In this document: positions 1 through 7,765 of the stretch, piece after piece
Layout of the letters: each line of letters opens with the position of its first letter
Numbering within the stretch: the stretch's first letter is position 1
Assembly (NCBI GenBank): GCA_031288885.1
Contig: JAITQP010000204.1
Span: forward strand, 1 to 18,498
Direction of reading: 5' to 3'
Origin: Prevotellaceae bacterium
GTDB lineage: Bacteria > Bacteroidota > Bacteroidia > Bacteroidales > UBA932
DNA: 18,498 bases
Program-made: the position numbers and the translations under genes
Notes under the pieces: model-generated
Seen by the model: only the letters and a program-made list of their open reading frames with translations
What the model was told of the DNA's origin: nothing
Databases searched by the model: none

Positions 1-36
1 CAATTTTGCGCAGTGTTGTTTTGTTTTTGTAGAGGC

Positions 37-67
37 TTGTAATCTCGTTACATTTTCATTACCTTTG
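37..67 (+). promoter_or_regulatory. Predicted -33/-7 promoter for the tandem DUF5618-like genes
   Basis: TTG at 37-39 is followed, 20 bases later, by an exact Bacteroidota -7 box (TACCTTTG, 60-67). Transcription would start near 73-75, about 25 nt before the ATG at 100. The predicted start falls on the shared palindrome TTAACGTTAA (76-85). The rest of 1-99 holds no gene I can support. Confidence 0.6.
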
Positions 68-70
68 TAA

Positions 71-99
71 GTCGCTTAACGTTAACACTACTCTCTACT
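71..99 (+). repeat. Leader repeat, copy 1, with palindrome TTAACGTTAA
   Basis: The stretch before the first ATG (GTCGCTTAACGTTAACACTACT...) recurs with one mismatch over its first 22 bases at 605-629, before the second paralogue. The core TTAACGTTAA (76-85) is a perfect 10-bp palindrome placed 14 nt before the ATG. With the first 80 or so coding bases it forms a direct repeat of about 110 bp. Confidence 0.75.
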
Positions 100-612
100 A
101 TGTCGCTCAAAGAACAACAACAGGAAGTCAAGTCCAAAGCCTACGCCGAAGCTATTCGATACATGGACAACGCTAAGGAAACCCTCAAAAAGGCCGGCAA
201 AGAAGACGGCCGTTATGGCGATGTTAAGTATGTTCGCACAGCCTGTGGCACTGCCTACAATGGCGTACTCATGGCCATGGATGCGTACCTTTTCCTCAAA
301 GGTGTAGAGCAAAAAAAAGGGCGTAAATCCATAGAGTACTACACCTCGAACATCAGCAACCTCGACAAAAAATTGCTGAGCGATGTAAAGGATGTTTACA
401 GCATTCTGCACTTGTCCGGATATTATGACGGCATACATGATGCAATGCTCGTAAAAAGAGGCTTTGACATGGCCTATCAGATAATCGACAAAATCAAACC
501 AGACTACTTACCGGAGCAATCGACGCTCGGCAAGCTGTCGCTGCTAAAGCGGTTGTATTCTTTCTTTTTTTTAAATAAAAATGCAATATCACAGCTACTA
601 CAAGTCGTTTAA
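100..612 (+). CDS. DUF5618-like small helical protein, first of two tandem paralogues
   Basis: A 170-residue soluble protein with no signal peptide or membrane segment. Residues 1-135 are Lys/Glu/Tyr-rich and probably all-helical. They carry 'YAEAIRYMDNAKETLKKA', 'CGTAYNGVLMAMDAYL', 'KSIEYYTSNISNLDKKLL' and 'ILHLSGYYDG'. I recognise this pattern as the Bacteroidales DUF5618 family (name from memory), which looks like a HEPN-type helical bundle, though I see no clear HEPN RNase motif (R-x4-H). The last 35 residues (after 'IIDKIKP') are not shared with the next gene and look like a variable tail, ending in Gln-Val-Val. The stop codon TAA (610-612) lies inside the leader repeat of the next gene, so the pair is 17 nt apart and probably co-transcribed from the promoter at 37-67. 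The function is unknown. Base composition is visibly more AT-rich than purA downstream. Confidence 0.75.
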   Translation: MSLKEQQQEVKSKAYAEAIRYMDNAKETLKKAGKEDGRYGDVKYVRTACGTAYNGVLMAMDAYLFLKGVEQKKGRKSIEYYTSNISNLDKKLLSDVKDVYSILHLSGYYDGIHDAMLVKRGFDMAYQIIDKIKPDYLPEQSTLGKLSLLKRLYSFFFLNKNAISQLLQVV

Positions 613-629
613 CGTTAACACTACTCGCT
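605..629 (+). repeat. Leader repeat, copy 2, overlapping the stop of the first paralogue
   Basis: GTCGTTTAACGTTAACACTACT matches 71-92 with one substitution, followed by a 4-base length difference before the ATG. The palindrome TTAACGTTAA is at 609-618, 11 nt before the start codon. Its first half supplies the stop codon of the upstream gene. Confidence 0.75.
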
Positions 630-1244
630 ATGTCGCTCAAAGAACAACAGCACGAAGTCAAGTCCAAAGCCTACGCCGAGGCTATTCGCTACATGGACAA
701 CGCTAAGGATGTCCTCCGAAAAGCCAATAAGGACGGTAAGTACTATAGCGACAGGAAATACGTACGTATGGCCTGCGGAACTGCCTACAGCGGTATCCTC
801 GTTGCGCTTGACGCCTACCTCGTCCTGAAGGGAGTGCCTGAAACCAAAAAGAAATCTATTGATTTCTACAGGAAAAATATTGCCTTGCTCGACAAAAGTC
901 TGCTACGTGACCTCAATAGCGCCTACGATATTTTACACTTAGACGGTTATTACGAGGGCAGGCTGCGCGCCGATGCCATAAAATTAGGTCTCGACATAGC
1001 CTACGAAATCATTGACCAAATCAGTCCTCCGGACGGCACCTCCTACCCTGCCGCCACTCCGCGCCGTCCGGCGCAACCCATATTTTCCGGAGCGCTGTTT
1101 GTCCCCTCGCTGCTGCTGTGGGTAGCGGGCTTTTTGCGCCTTGCCGCTAACGCTTTTGCTGCATCTTATGAGCTGAGGTTGCCGTCGCGCTCTTTTAGCG
1201 CTAACGGATTTTTTATCATTTGCGCAGCTCTTGGTGCGGTTTGA
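630..1244 (+). CDS. DUF5618-like small helical protein, second tandem paralogue, with an odd C-terminal tail
   Basis: Residues 1-132 are a clear paralogue of the preceding protein, with the same blocks: 'YAEAIRYMDNAKDVLRKA', 'ACGTAYSGILVALDAYL', 'KKSIDFYRKNIALLDKSLL', 'ILHLDGYYEG', 'AYEIIDQI'. The first 81 coding bases differ from the first copy at only about four positions, while the rest is far more diverged. After 'IIDQISPP' (about nt 1029) the frame stays open for about 70 more residues. That tail is Pro/Arg-rich at first, then hydrophobic with interspersed Arg, and has no counterpart in the first paralogue. It runs into the predicted purA promoter (TTG at 1231-1233). I suspect the ancestral stop was lost and the tail is read-through of former intergenic DNA. 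A genuine C-terminal membrane anchor is the alternative. The start is fixed by the shared N-terminus. Confidence 0.7.
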   Translation: MSLKEQQHEVKSKAYAEAIRYMDNAKDVLRKANKDGKYYSDRKYVRMACGTAYSGILVALDAYLVLKGVPETKKKSIDFYRKNIALLDKSLLRDLNSAYDILHLDGYYEGRLRADAIKLGLDIAYEIIDQISPPDGTSYPAATPRRPAQPIFSGALFVPSLLLWVAGFLRLAANAFAASYELRLPSRSFSANGFFIICAALGAV

Positions 1245-1261
1245 TATTTTTTGTACTTTTG
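1231..1261 (+). promoter_or_regulatory. Predicted -33/-7 promoter of purA
   Basis: TTG at 1231-1233, a 20-base spacer, then an exact TAnnTTTG box (TACTTTTG, 1254-1261). The expected start near 1268 gives a leader of about 65 nt before the purA ATG. The -33 element overlaps the last codons of the preceding ORF. Confidence 0.6.
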
Positions 1262-1324
1262 GAAGTTTTTGCGCAAAACCCCCAAACGCTATTTTACTTC
1301 GCGGCAAAAACATTAACACCATAA

Positions 1325-2596
<1,272 letters not shown>

Positions 2597-2643
2597 CTAC
2601 TGAAAATGCAGAATTGATTGTTAAACCCCAAAAAATTATAGCA

Positions 2644-3483
2644 ATGACAAAGTATGAAATCCGGCACTCGGCACATCCTGCCGACGCCAAACGTTACGAC
2701 ACGCAGCGCCTGCGCGACGAGTTTCTGGTGGAGAAGCTCATGGAAGATGACACGGTGCACATGGTTTACACCATGTTCGACCGCCTGATTGTGGGGGGAG
2801 CCGTTCCCCGCACCAAAAAGCTGGAGCTCGAAGCCATTGACCCGCTCAAGGCGCCATTTTTCCTGCACCGCCGCGAGCTGGGCGTCATCAACGTGGGCGG
2901 CGCGGGCACGGTGAGCGTTGACGGAAAAGAGTTCACGCTACAGTACAAGGAAGCCCTCTATCTGGGCAGCGGCAACCGCCGCGTGCTGTTCGGGAGCGTA
3001 AACCCCGACAAGCCCGCGCACTTCTACTTCAACTCCGCGCCCGCGCACAAGAGCTGCCCCGACAAGCACATCACGCTGGCGGATGCGGTGGTGGTCGACA
3101 CCGGCTCGCTCGAAACCTGCAACGCCAGACGCATTAACAAGCTAATCGTAAATCAGGTGCTCGAAACCTGCCAGCTGCAAATGGGCATGACCGAGCTGAA
3201 AGTTGGCAGCGTGTGGAACACCATGCCGCCGCACACCCACTCGCGCCGCATGGAGGCCTACTTCTACTTTGAGGTGCCGCAGGGGCAAGCCGTGTGCCAC
3301 TTTATGGGCGAGCCCACCGAAACGCGCCACATCTGGATGCTCAACGAGCAGGCGGTTATCTCGCCCGCATGGTCTATCCACTCGGCGGCAGCCACCAGCA
3401 ACTACATTTTCATCTGGGGTATGGCCGGCGAAAACCTCGACTACGGCGACCAAGATTTCACCACGCCCGACGCGCTAAGGTAA
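2644..3483 (+). CDS. kduI: 5-dehydro-4-deoxy-D-glucuronate isomerase (4-deoxy-L-threo-5-hexosulose-uronate ketol-isomerase)
   Basis: KduI (EC 5.3.1.17) isomerises the unsaturated uronate product of pectin or glycosaminoglycan lyases to 2,5-diketo-3-deoxygluconate, which KduD then reduces. At 279 residues it is one longer than the E. coli enzyme. The cupin zinc site is intact: '[18 protein letters not shown]' supplies His197, His199 and Glu204, and '[22 protein letters not shown]' supplies His246. These match E. coli His196, His198, Glu203 and His245 with an offset of one. The frame is open further upstream into purA, but the conserved N-terminus '[20 protein letters not shown]' sets the start at 2644, just after an A-rich leader. 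kduD and lyases are not in the window. A strong terminator follows at 3516-3556. Confidence 0.96.
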   Translation: MTKYEIRHSAHPADAKRYDTQRLRDEFLVEKLMEDDTVHMVYTMFDRLIVGGAVPRTKKLELEAIDPLKAPFFLHRRELGVINVGGAGTVSVDGKEFTLQYKEALYLGSGNRRVLFGSVNPDKPAHFYFNSAPAHKSCPDKHITLADAVVVDTGSLETCNARRINKLIVNQVLETCQLQMGMTELKVGSVWNTMPPHTHSRRMEAYFYFEVPQGQAVCHFMGEPTETRHIWMLNEQAVISPAWSIHSAAATSNYIFIWGMAGENLDYGDQDFTTPDALR

Positions 3484-3515
3484 GCTTTGGGCTTCAGCTT
3501 TCAAGCTTCGGATTT

Positions 3516-3556
3516 AAAAAAAAGGGGTTGCCCTGCTGGGGCAGCCTCTTTTTTTT
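3516..3556 (+). terminator. Intrinsic terminator after kduI
   Basis: An A8 tract leads into an 11-bp stem (AGGGGTTGCCC, loop TGCT, then the GGGGCAGCCTCT arm with two G-T wobbles) and then a T8 run ending at 3556. The flanking A and T tracts would make it work in both directions. It lies 33 nt after the kduI stop. Confidence 0.9.
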
Positions 3557-3620
3557 CATCGCTTAGGGCTTCTGAAGCGGGCTACCGGCGGGCAAACCTG
3601 CAACTTATTGTTAACTTCAT

Positions 3621-3651
3621 TTTGCGGATAAAAAATTTTTTTTTACTTTTA
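3621..3651 (+). promoter_or_regulatory. Promoter-like -33/-7 pair before the C12 small ORF
   Basis: TTTG at 3621-3624, 19 bases, then TACTTTTA (3644-3651), a one-mismatch version of TAnnTTTG. The same variant box occurs before the aldehyde dehydrogenase (11808-11815). The ATG of the small frame lies 33 nt past the box. Confidence 0.45.
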
Positions 3652-3683
3652 CGCCTGAAAAATAGCATCCAATTCTTAACTGA

Positions 3684-3803
3684 ATGAAAGCAACACGACA
3701 TACTCCTATCTTCTTACACGATGACAATCCGGCGCGGTGGTGCGCCGCCCATTTTTCTGCGGTAAATTTTTTGACAGGTAGATTTACCCCCCCCCCCCGT
3801 TAA
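3684..3803 (+). CDS. Possible 39-residue small ORF containing a C12 homopolymer
   Basis: The frame begins ATG AAA GCA ACA CGA and ends CCC CGT TAA. The peptide starts 'MKATRHTPIFLHDDNPARW', contains Trp19-Cys20, and finishes with Thr-Pro-Pro-Pro-Arg encoded by the C tract at 3787-3798. It has no signal peptide or membrane segment, and I do not recognise a family. Support is limited to its placement just after a promoter-like motif. Counting codons, one added C would open the frame for a further 36 or so codons to a TGA near 3909, while two added Cs would end it near 3840. The product length would therefore change with tract length. It may instead be an untranslated leader. Confidence 0.3.
   Translation: MKATRHTPIFLHDDNPARWCAAHFSAVNFLTGRFTPPPR
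3787..3798 (+). repeat. C12 homopolymer tract
   Basis: Twelve consecutive cytosines in otherwise AT-rich DNA. Poly-C/G tracts of this length are prone to slipped-strand mispairing and are a known source of phase variation in other bacteria. It sits inside the 39-codon frame and about 470 bp upstream of the Wzz-like gene. Confidence 0.85.
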
Positions 3804-4063
3804 AATTATTGATAATCAACTATTTATATATTATTGAGCGGCAAATACTTCAATACGCGCCTGCTGGTACTGAATTTAAATTCGCTACTCACGCTCAACC
3901 CAAAGATTGAAAAATGATTACAAATATGTTACGTTTACCACCCTCCTAACCTAAAATTTCCAACCCCTTAAGCTTTCCGCCATGTGGGCTGTGCTTCTGC
4001 CGGCGCCGTTGCGGAGGATGAGGCGGCGCTCTCGGTTAACTTAACATTATAGTATGATTTTTC

Positions 4064-4096
4064 TTGCAAGTCTTTCTATTTTTTTTCCTACATTTG
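4064..4096 (+). promoter_or_regulatory. Predicted promoter of the Wzz-like gene
   Basis: An exact -7 box TACATTTG lies at 4089-4096, with TTG at 4064-4066 as a possible -33 element. The 22-base spacing is slightly longer than ideal. Transcription would begin near 4103, leaving a leader of about 165 nt before the ATG at 4269. Confidence 0.5.
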
Positions 4097-4098
4097 TT

Positions 4099-4112
4099 GC
4101 CTTAATTAAGGC
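4099..4112. promoter_or_regulatory. 14-bp perfect palindrome GCCTTAATTAAGGC at the predicted start point
   Basis: GCCTTAATTAAGGC reads identically on both strands and begins two bases after the -7 box, so it covers the expected transcription start. This is a typical place for a dimeric repressor operator. An RNA hairpin is unlikely because no loop bases remain. Confidence 0.5.
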
Positions 4113-4268
4113 GATAGGTGATTATAAGTAGAACTTGCGCTAAATTAAAGGTCAGCTTTGTGTAAATTTTGTGCAGGCATTTTTCTCCATCGCTTTTGTA
4201 TAGCTTGGTTATCGGCTCTAAATTACGACTATTTTTTATTTTTTTAATTCTCTAATATATAGATTTTT

Positions 4269-5246
4269 ATGGAAAACAATTCTACCAAAAGCAATGTCGA
4301 AACGGAAATAGATTTGTGGGACATTTTACAAAAGTTTGGAAGCTGGTGCTCCAAAGTTATCCTTGCTCTTCTTACTTTTCTTTTGAGAAAAAGCGTTTGG
4401 CTTATCTGCTTTTGCTTTGCAGGCGTAGCGGTTGGCGGCGTTTTGTACACCATCAGCAAACCCAACTACAGCGCGCAGATGCTTGTGCAGATAAATGTAG
4501 CGGACAATTTTTTCTACGTAAACCTGATTAACGAGAATTTGGCGGCGAGGAGTATTACGGGCCCGCGGGATTTGGCGCGGAAGCTGGGTGTTGCGGAAGA
4601 CATGGCCAAGCAAATTAAGAACATACAAGCGTACCACGGTGTTGACTTCAACAGTGACGGAGTATCCGACGCAATGGACGAAAAAAACGAATACGTTGCC
4701 TCCAGAGATTCGACAAAAGCCTCCAAAGTACTTCACCACGTGTTTTACGTTCGCACGCTGGCATCCTCTCAAGAGGTGCTTCCGCATATCCGGAAAAGCG
4801 TAATAGATTTTATCCACAAAAACGACTTTGTGCAGCGCCACAATACACGGCGCATAGAGGAAATCAACGAGCAGATAAGCTACCTGCACCTGCAAATAAA
4901 ACGGCTGGACAGCCTGCAACAGTATGAATATTTCCTCAAAGGAAATACCAAAAAGAACGCCGGCGCCGGACAGTTCCTTGTGCTGAATGAGCAGGCACAG
5001 TCGCTTTACCACAACGATTTGATTAGCTTGAACAACCAAGTATTGGATAAAAACACGGTGCTGCGGCTTTACTCGGAGCCGATTGCAGTTGTTCAGGATT
5101 TTGCGGAGGTATCCCGCCGGAAAAACGGGCTGATGTTCTACGTTAAGCCGCTCGCCCTAAGCTTTTTCCTCATAGGGTTGCTTTTACTCATCATTTGGGA
5201 TTACAGAAAGCCGCTCGTGAGGCTGTATCGCGAACGGACGGCGTGA
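4269..5246 (+). CDS. Wzz-like polysaccharide chain-length determinant / co-polymerase family protein
   Basis: A 325-residue inner-membrane protein with the Wzz layout. A short cytoplasmic N-terminus ('EIDLWDILQKF', residues 13-23) leads to transmembrane helix 1 at about 41-60, a large periplasmic region with a helical segment (about 180-280, 'RRIEEINEQISYLHLQIKRLDSL'), helix 2 at about 294-310, and a short basic tail. Proteins of this kind set the length of O-antigen or capsule chains together with Wzy. There is no C-terminal tyrosine kinase domain. The periplasmic part contains DFNSDGVSDAMD (126-137), which fits a calcium-binding EF-hand or type-3-repeat loop. No glycosyltransferase, flippase or polymerase gene is adjacent, so it is an orphan here. 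Assignment rests on topology and the N-terminal pattern, so the exact substrate is unknown. Confidence 0.75.
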   Translation: MENNSTKSNVETEIDLWDILQKFGSWCSKVILALLTFLLRKSVWLICFCFAGVAVGGVLYTISKPNYSAQMLVQINVADNFFYVNLINENLAARSITGPRDLARKLGVAEDMAKQIKNIQAYHGVDFNSDGVSDAMDEKNEYVASRDSTKASKVLHHVFYVRTLASSQEVLPHIRKSVIDFIHKNDFVQRHNTRRIEEINEQISYLHLQIKRLDSLQQYEYFLKGNTKKNAGAGQFLVLNEQAQSLYHNDLISLNNQVLDKNTVLRLYSEPIAVVQDFAEVSRRKNGLMFYVKPLALSFFLIGLLLLIIWDYRKPLVRLYRERTA

Positions 5247-5312
5247 TTTAGGCCTCAGATTTTCAAAATCCTGCTCAATGGTTGAAATTATGTAAATCAA
5301 CTTTCAGAAACC

Positions 5313-7730
5313 ATGAAAACAACAAAAATTTCCCTTGCCTTGCTGTCATCGTGCATGGCGGTTGTTGTCGGGGCGCAAAGCCCTGCGACGCAAGGCTTGC
5401 CGCGCGAGGAAATCAGCCTCAACTTCGGCTGGAAATTTCAGCTGGGCAACGCCGACGGCGCTAAAAGTATCGCCTTTGACGATAGCGGCTGGCGCGATAT
5501 TGACCTGCCTCACGACTTCCAAATAGAAATGCCGTGGGACAAAACGGCGCGCGGAAATCGCGGCTTTAAGCAAATGAGCGACGCGTGGTATCGTAAAACG
5601 TTTGAGGCAACGCCCGAGTGGAAAGGCAGGCGCATTTTGCTCGACGTGGAGGGGATAATGTACGTGGGCGACGTTTACGTCAACGAAAAGCTTGTGGGGA
5701 AAACCGACTACGGCTACCTTGGCTTTGAGGCGGATATTACCCAGCTCGTGAGCTACGGGGGCGCCAACGTGGTTGCCGTGTACTGCTCCACGCAAAAGGA
5801 CGAAAACTCGCGCTGGTACACCGGCGGCGGGCTTTACCGCGAGGTACACTTGGTGCTGAAAGACTCCATTTCGGTGGCGCGAAACGGCGTTTTCGTCACC
5901 ACGCCGAAAATCACGGACGGCAACGCCGAGGTGAGCGTTCAGGTGGAAGTTGAGGGGCTGAGGGGGCGAAAACATAACGTGAGCATCGAGGCAAAGATTT
6001 TTGCGCCGGACGGAACGCTTGTTGGGCAAAGCAGCGCAGCAGCGCCGGCAAAAACAAAAAAGCAAACGGAAGAGGTGCTTTTGCCACCCCTGAGCATACC
6101 CTCGCCGCAGCGCTGGAGCTGCGAAACGCCCCACCTCTACACCGCCGAAATCACGCTCGTCAACAACGGAAAAATAGCGGACAAAGTCACCGAACAGTTT
6201 GGCGTCCGTACGCTGGAGTACTCAAAGGAGTTTGGCTTTAAGCTCAACGGCAAAAAGGTATTCCTCAAAGGCGTTGCCAACCACCACGACTTGGGCGCGG
6301 TGGGCGTTGCCGCCTACGACAGGGCAATTGAGCGCTACTTTAAGCGGCTGAAAGAATTTGGCTACAATCACGTGCGCACGTCGCACAACCCCTACTCCAA
6401 GTCGTTTTTGCGCTTGGCAGACAAGCACGGGGTGCTAATCACCGACGAGCTCTTCGACAAGTGGAGCCGGCAATATACGGGCGGACGGGCGTCGTTTGCG
6501 GAGTTGTGGTACAAGGCTGTTCCCGAGTGGGTTAAGCGCGACCGCAACCATCCCTCCGTCATCCTGTGGAGCTTGGGCAACGAGCTGCAAATTGCGGAGG
6601 ATTGGACGGGCTTCCCAACGGGCGACTGGGGCGTAACCGGATACCGTATCCTTAACGTGCTGCTCAAGCGCTACGACCCCACGCGCCCGACCACCGTCGC
6701 CATGTTCCCCGCCCGCGCCAACGCAGTAACCAAAGAAGACCCCGACTTTAACGTAAACGTCGTACCTCCCGAGCTGGCCACCATTACCGAAATAGCAAGC
6801 TTCAACTATCGCTACATGAGCTATCCGGACTACTTGAAGCACGCGCCCAACATGATTATCTACCAAAGCGAGGCAACCTCCAACGAGCTGCTTGCGCCGT
6901 ACTTTGGGATGGACAGAGCGCGAATGGTAGGCCTTGCCTACTGGGGCGCAATGGAGTATTGGGGCGAATCGTACGGATACCCGCGCAAAGGGTGGGCGTA
7001 CTCGTTTTTTAACCACGCGCTGGAGCCTTTCCCGCAGGCATACCTCATAAAAACGGCGTTCTCCGACGAGCCGCTCGTGCGCATCGGCGTGACGGACGAA
7101 AAAAGCGAAACAAAGGAGTGGAACGACATAATAGTGGGAAAAATACCCATCTCGTCGCACTGGAACAGGCAGGAGGGCAAATCGTACGATGTTTACACCT
7201 ACACCAACGCCGAAGAGGTGGAGCTGCTGGTAAACGGGAAATCAATCGGGGTAAAGAAAAACGACACAACGGATATCACTAAGCGGAACATAATTCTGTG
7301 GGAGAAGGCGCCCTACCGCGCCGGCGCCATTACGGCAGTTGCCCGAAACGCAGGCAAAGAGGTTGCCCGGCATACGCTCGAAACAACCGGAAAAGCCGTT
7401 GCGCTCAAAATGGAGGTGGAAAACCCCGCCGACTGGCAAGCCGACGGGCTTGACTTGCAGTACGTAAAAGTTTACGCCGTGGACAAGCATGGGCGCACCG
7501 TTCCCGCCGCCACCGGCGAGGTAACGTTTGAGGTTTCGGGTGCAGCGCGGCTCATTGCCGTGGACAACGGCGACCACTCAAGCGACGAGCTCTTTGCAGG
7601 CAACACGCGAACGCTGCACAACGGCTTTGCAATGGCCATCCTGCGCTCCTCTCAAGCAGCAGGAGCGGTTAGCATAAAAGCAACCGCAGCAGGGCTGAAA
7701 AGCGCCGGAGCAACGCTGAAGACAAAGTAG
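5313..7730 (+). CDS. Secreted glycoside hydrolase family 2 enzyme (beta-galactosidase-like)
   Basis: An 805-residue exported enzyme. Residues 1-21 form a signal peptide ending 'VVVGA|Q'. Then come the GH2 sugar-binding jelly roll (about 33-185, 'DLPHDFQIEMPW', 'SRWYTGGGLYREVHL'), an immunoglobulin-like domain (about 187-300) and the TIM barrel (about 302-590). Last is a C-terminal region of the DUF4982 / Ig-like type seen in Bacteroidota GH2 enzymes. The acid/base is Glu424 in 'WSLGNELQIAED'. The nucleophile is probably Glu520 in 'MIIYQSEATS'. 'NHVRTSHNPYSKSFLRLADKHG' (352-373) is the barrel signature. GH2 covers beta-galactosidase, beta-glucuronidase and beta-mannosidase, and I favour beta-galactosidase-like without certainty. 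The gap of 66 nt after the Wzz-like gene holds no clear promoter. It converges on the kinase-like gene, with 35 nt between their stop codons. Confidence 0.92.
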   Translation: MKTTKISLALLSSCMAVVVGAQSPATQGLPREEISLNFGWKFQLGNADGAKSIAFDDSGWRDIDLPHDFQIEMPWDKTARGNRGFKQMSDAWYRKTFEATPEWKGRRILLDVEGIMYVGDVYVNEKLVGKTDYGYLGFEADITQLVSYGGANVVAVYCSTQKDENSRWYTGGGLYREVHLVLKDSISVARNGVFVTTPKITDGNAEVSVQVEVEGLRGRKHNVSIEAKIFAPDGTLVGQSSAAAPAKTKKQTEEVLLPPLSIPSPQRWSCETPHLYTAEITLVNNGKIADKVTEQFGVRTLEYSKEFGFKLNGKKVFLKGVANHHDLGAVGVAAYDRAIERYFKRLKEFGYNHVRTSHNPYSKSFLRLADKHGVLITDELFDKWSRQYTGGRASFAELWYKAVPEWVKRDRNHPSVILWSLGNELQIAEDWTGFPTGDWGVTGYRILNVLLKRYDPTRPTTVAMFPARANAVTKEDPDFNVNVVPPELATITEIASFNYRYMSYPDYLKHAPNMIIYQSEATSNELLAPYFGMDRARMVGLAYWGAMEYWGESYGYPRKGWAYSFFNHALEPFPQAYLIKTAFSDEPLVRIGVTDEKSETKEWNDIIVGKIPISSHWNRQEGKSYDVYTYTNAEEVELLVNGKSIGVKKNDTTDITKRNIILWEKAPYRAGAITAVARNAGKEVARHTLETTGKAVALKMEVENPADWQADGLDLQYVKVYAVDKHGRTVPAATGEVTFEVSGAARLIAVDNGDHSSDELFAGNTRTLHNGFAMAILRSSQAAGAVSIKATAAGLKSAGATLKTK

Positions 7731-7765
7731 GGTTGCGCTAACCGTATAATCTGAAATCCCAACCG

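Larger units (their letters stand above)
3557..4268. other. Intergenic region of about 0.7 kb between kduI and the Wzz-like gene
   Basis: AT-rich, with no ORF of 60 codons or more that looks real. It contains a promoter-like motif (3621-3651), a 39-codon reading frame with a C12 tract (3684-3803), a small hairpin GGCGC-GGTGGT-GCGCC near 3731-3746, and a GC-rich patch near 3970-4040. It also holds a second promoter with a palindrome (4064-4112). From about 4113 to 4268 I see only the long leader of the next gene. Confidence 0.7.

Noticed and set aside
3981..4041. 20-codon Arg-rich frame in the GC-rich patch before the Wzz-like gene
   Set aside because: No promoter or start context, very biased composition and no recognisable pattern.
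4109..4122. GGCGATAGGTGA resembling the ops/JUMPstart element of polysaccharide operons
   Set aside because: It only partly matches the ops consensus GGCGGTAGCGT, no RfaH/UpxY-type gene is near, and the gene is an orphan, so chance similarity is likely.
5346..6134. Minus-strand ORF of 262 codons opposite the GH2 gene
   Set aside because: Shadow of the GH2 reading frame, with no recognisable domain.
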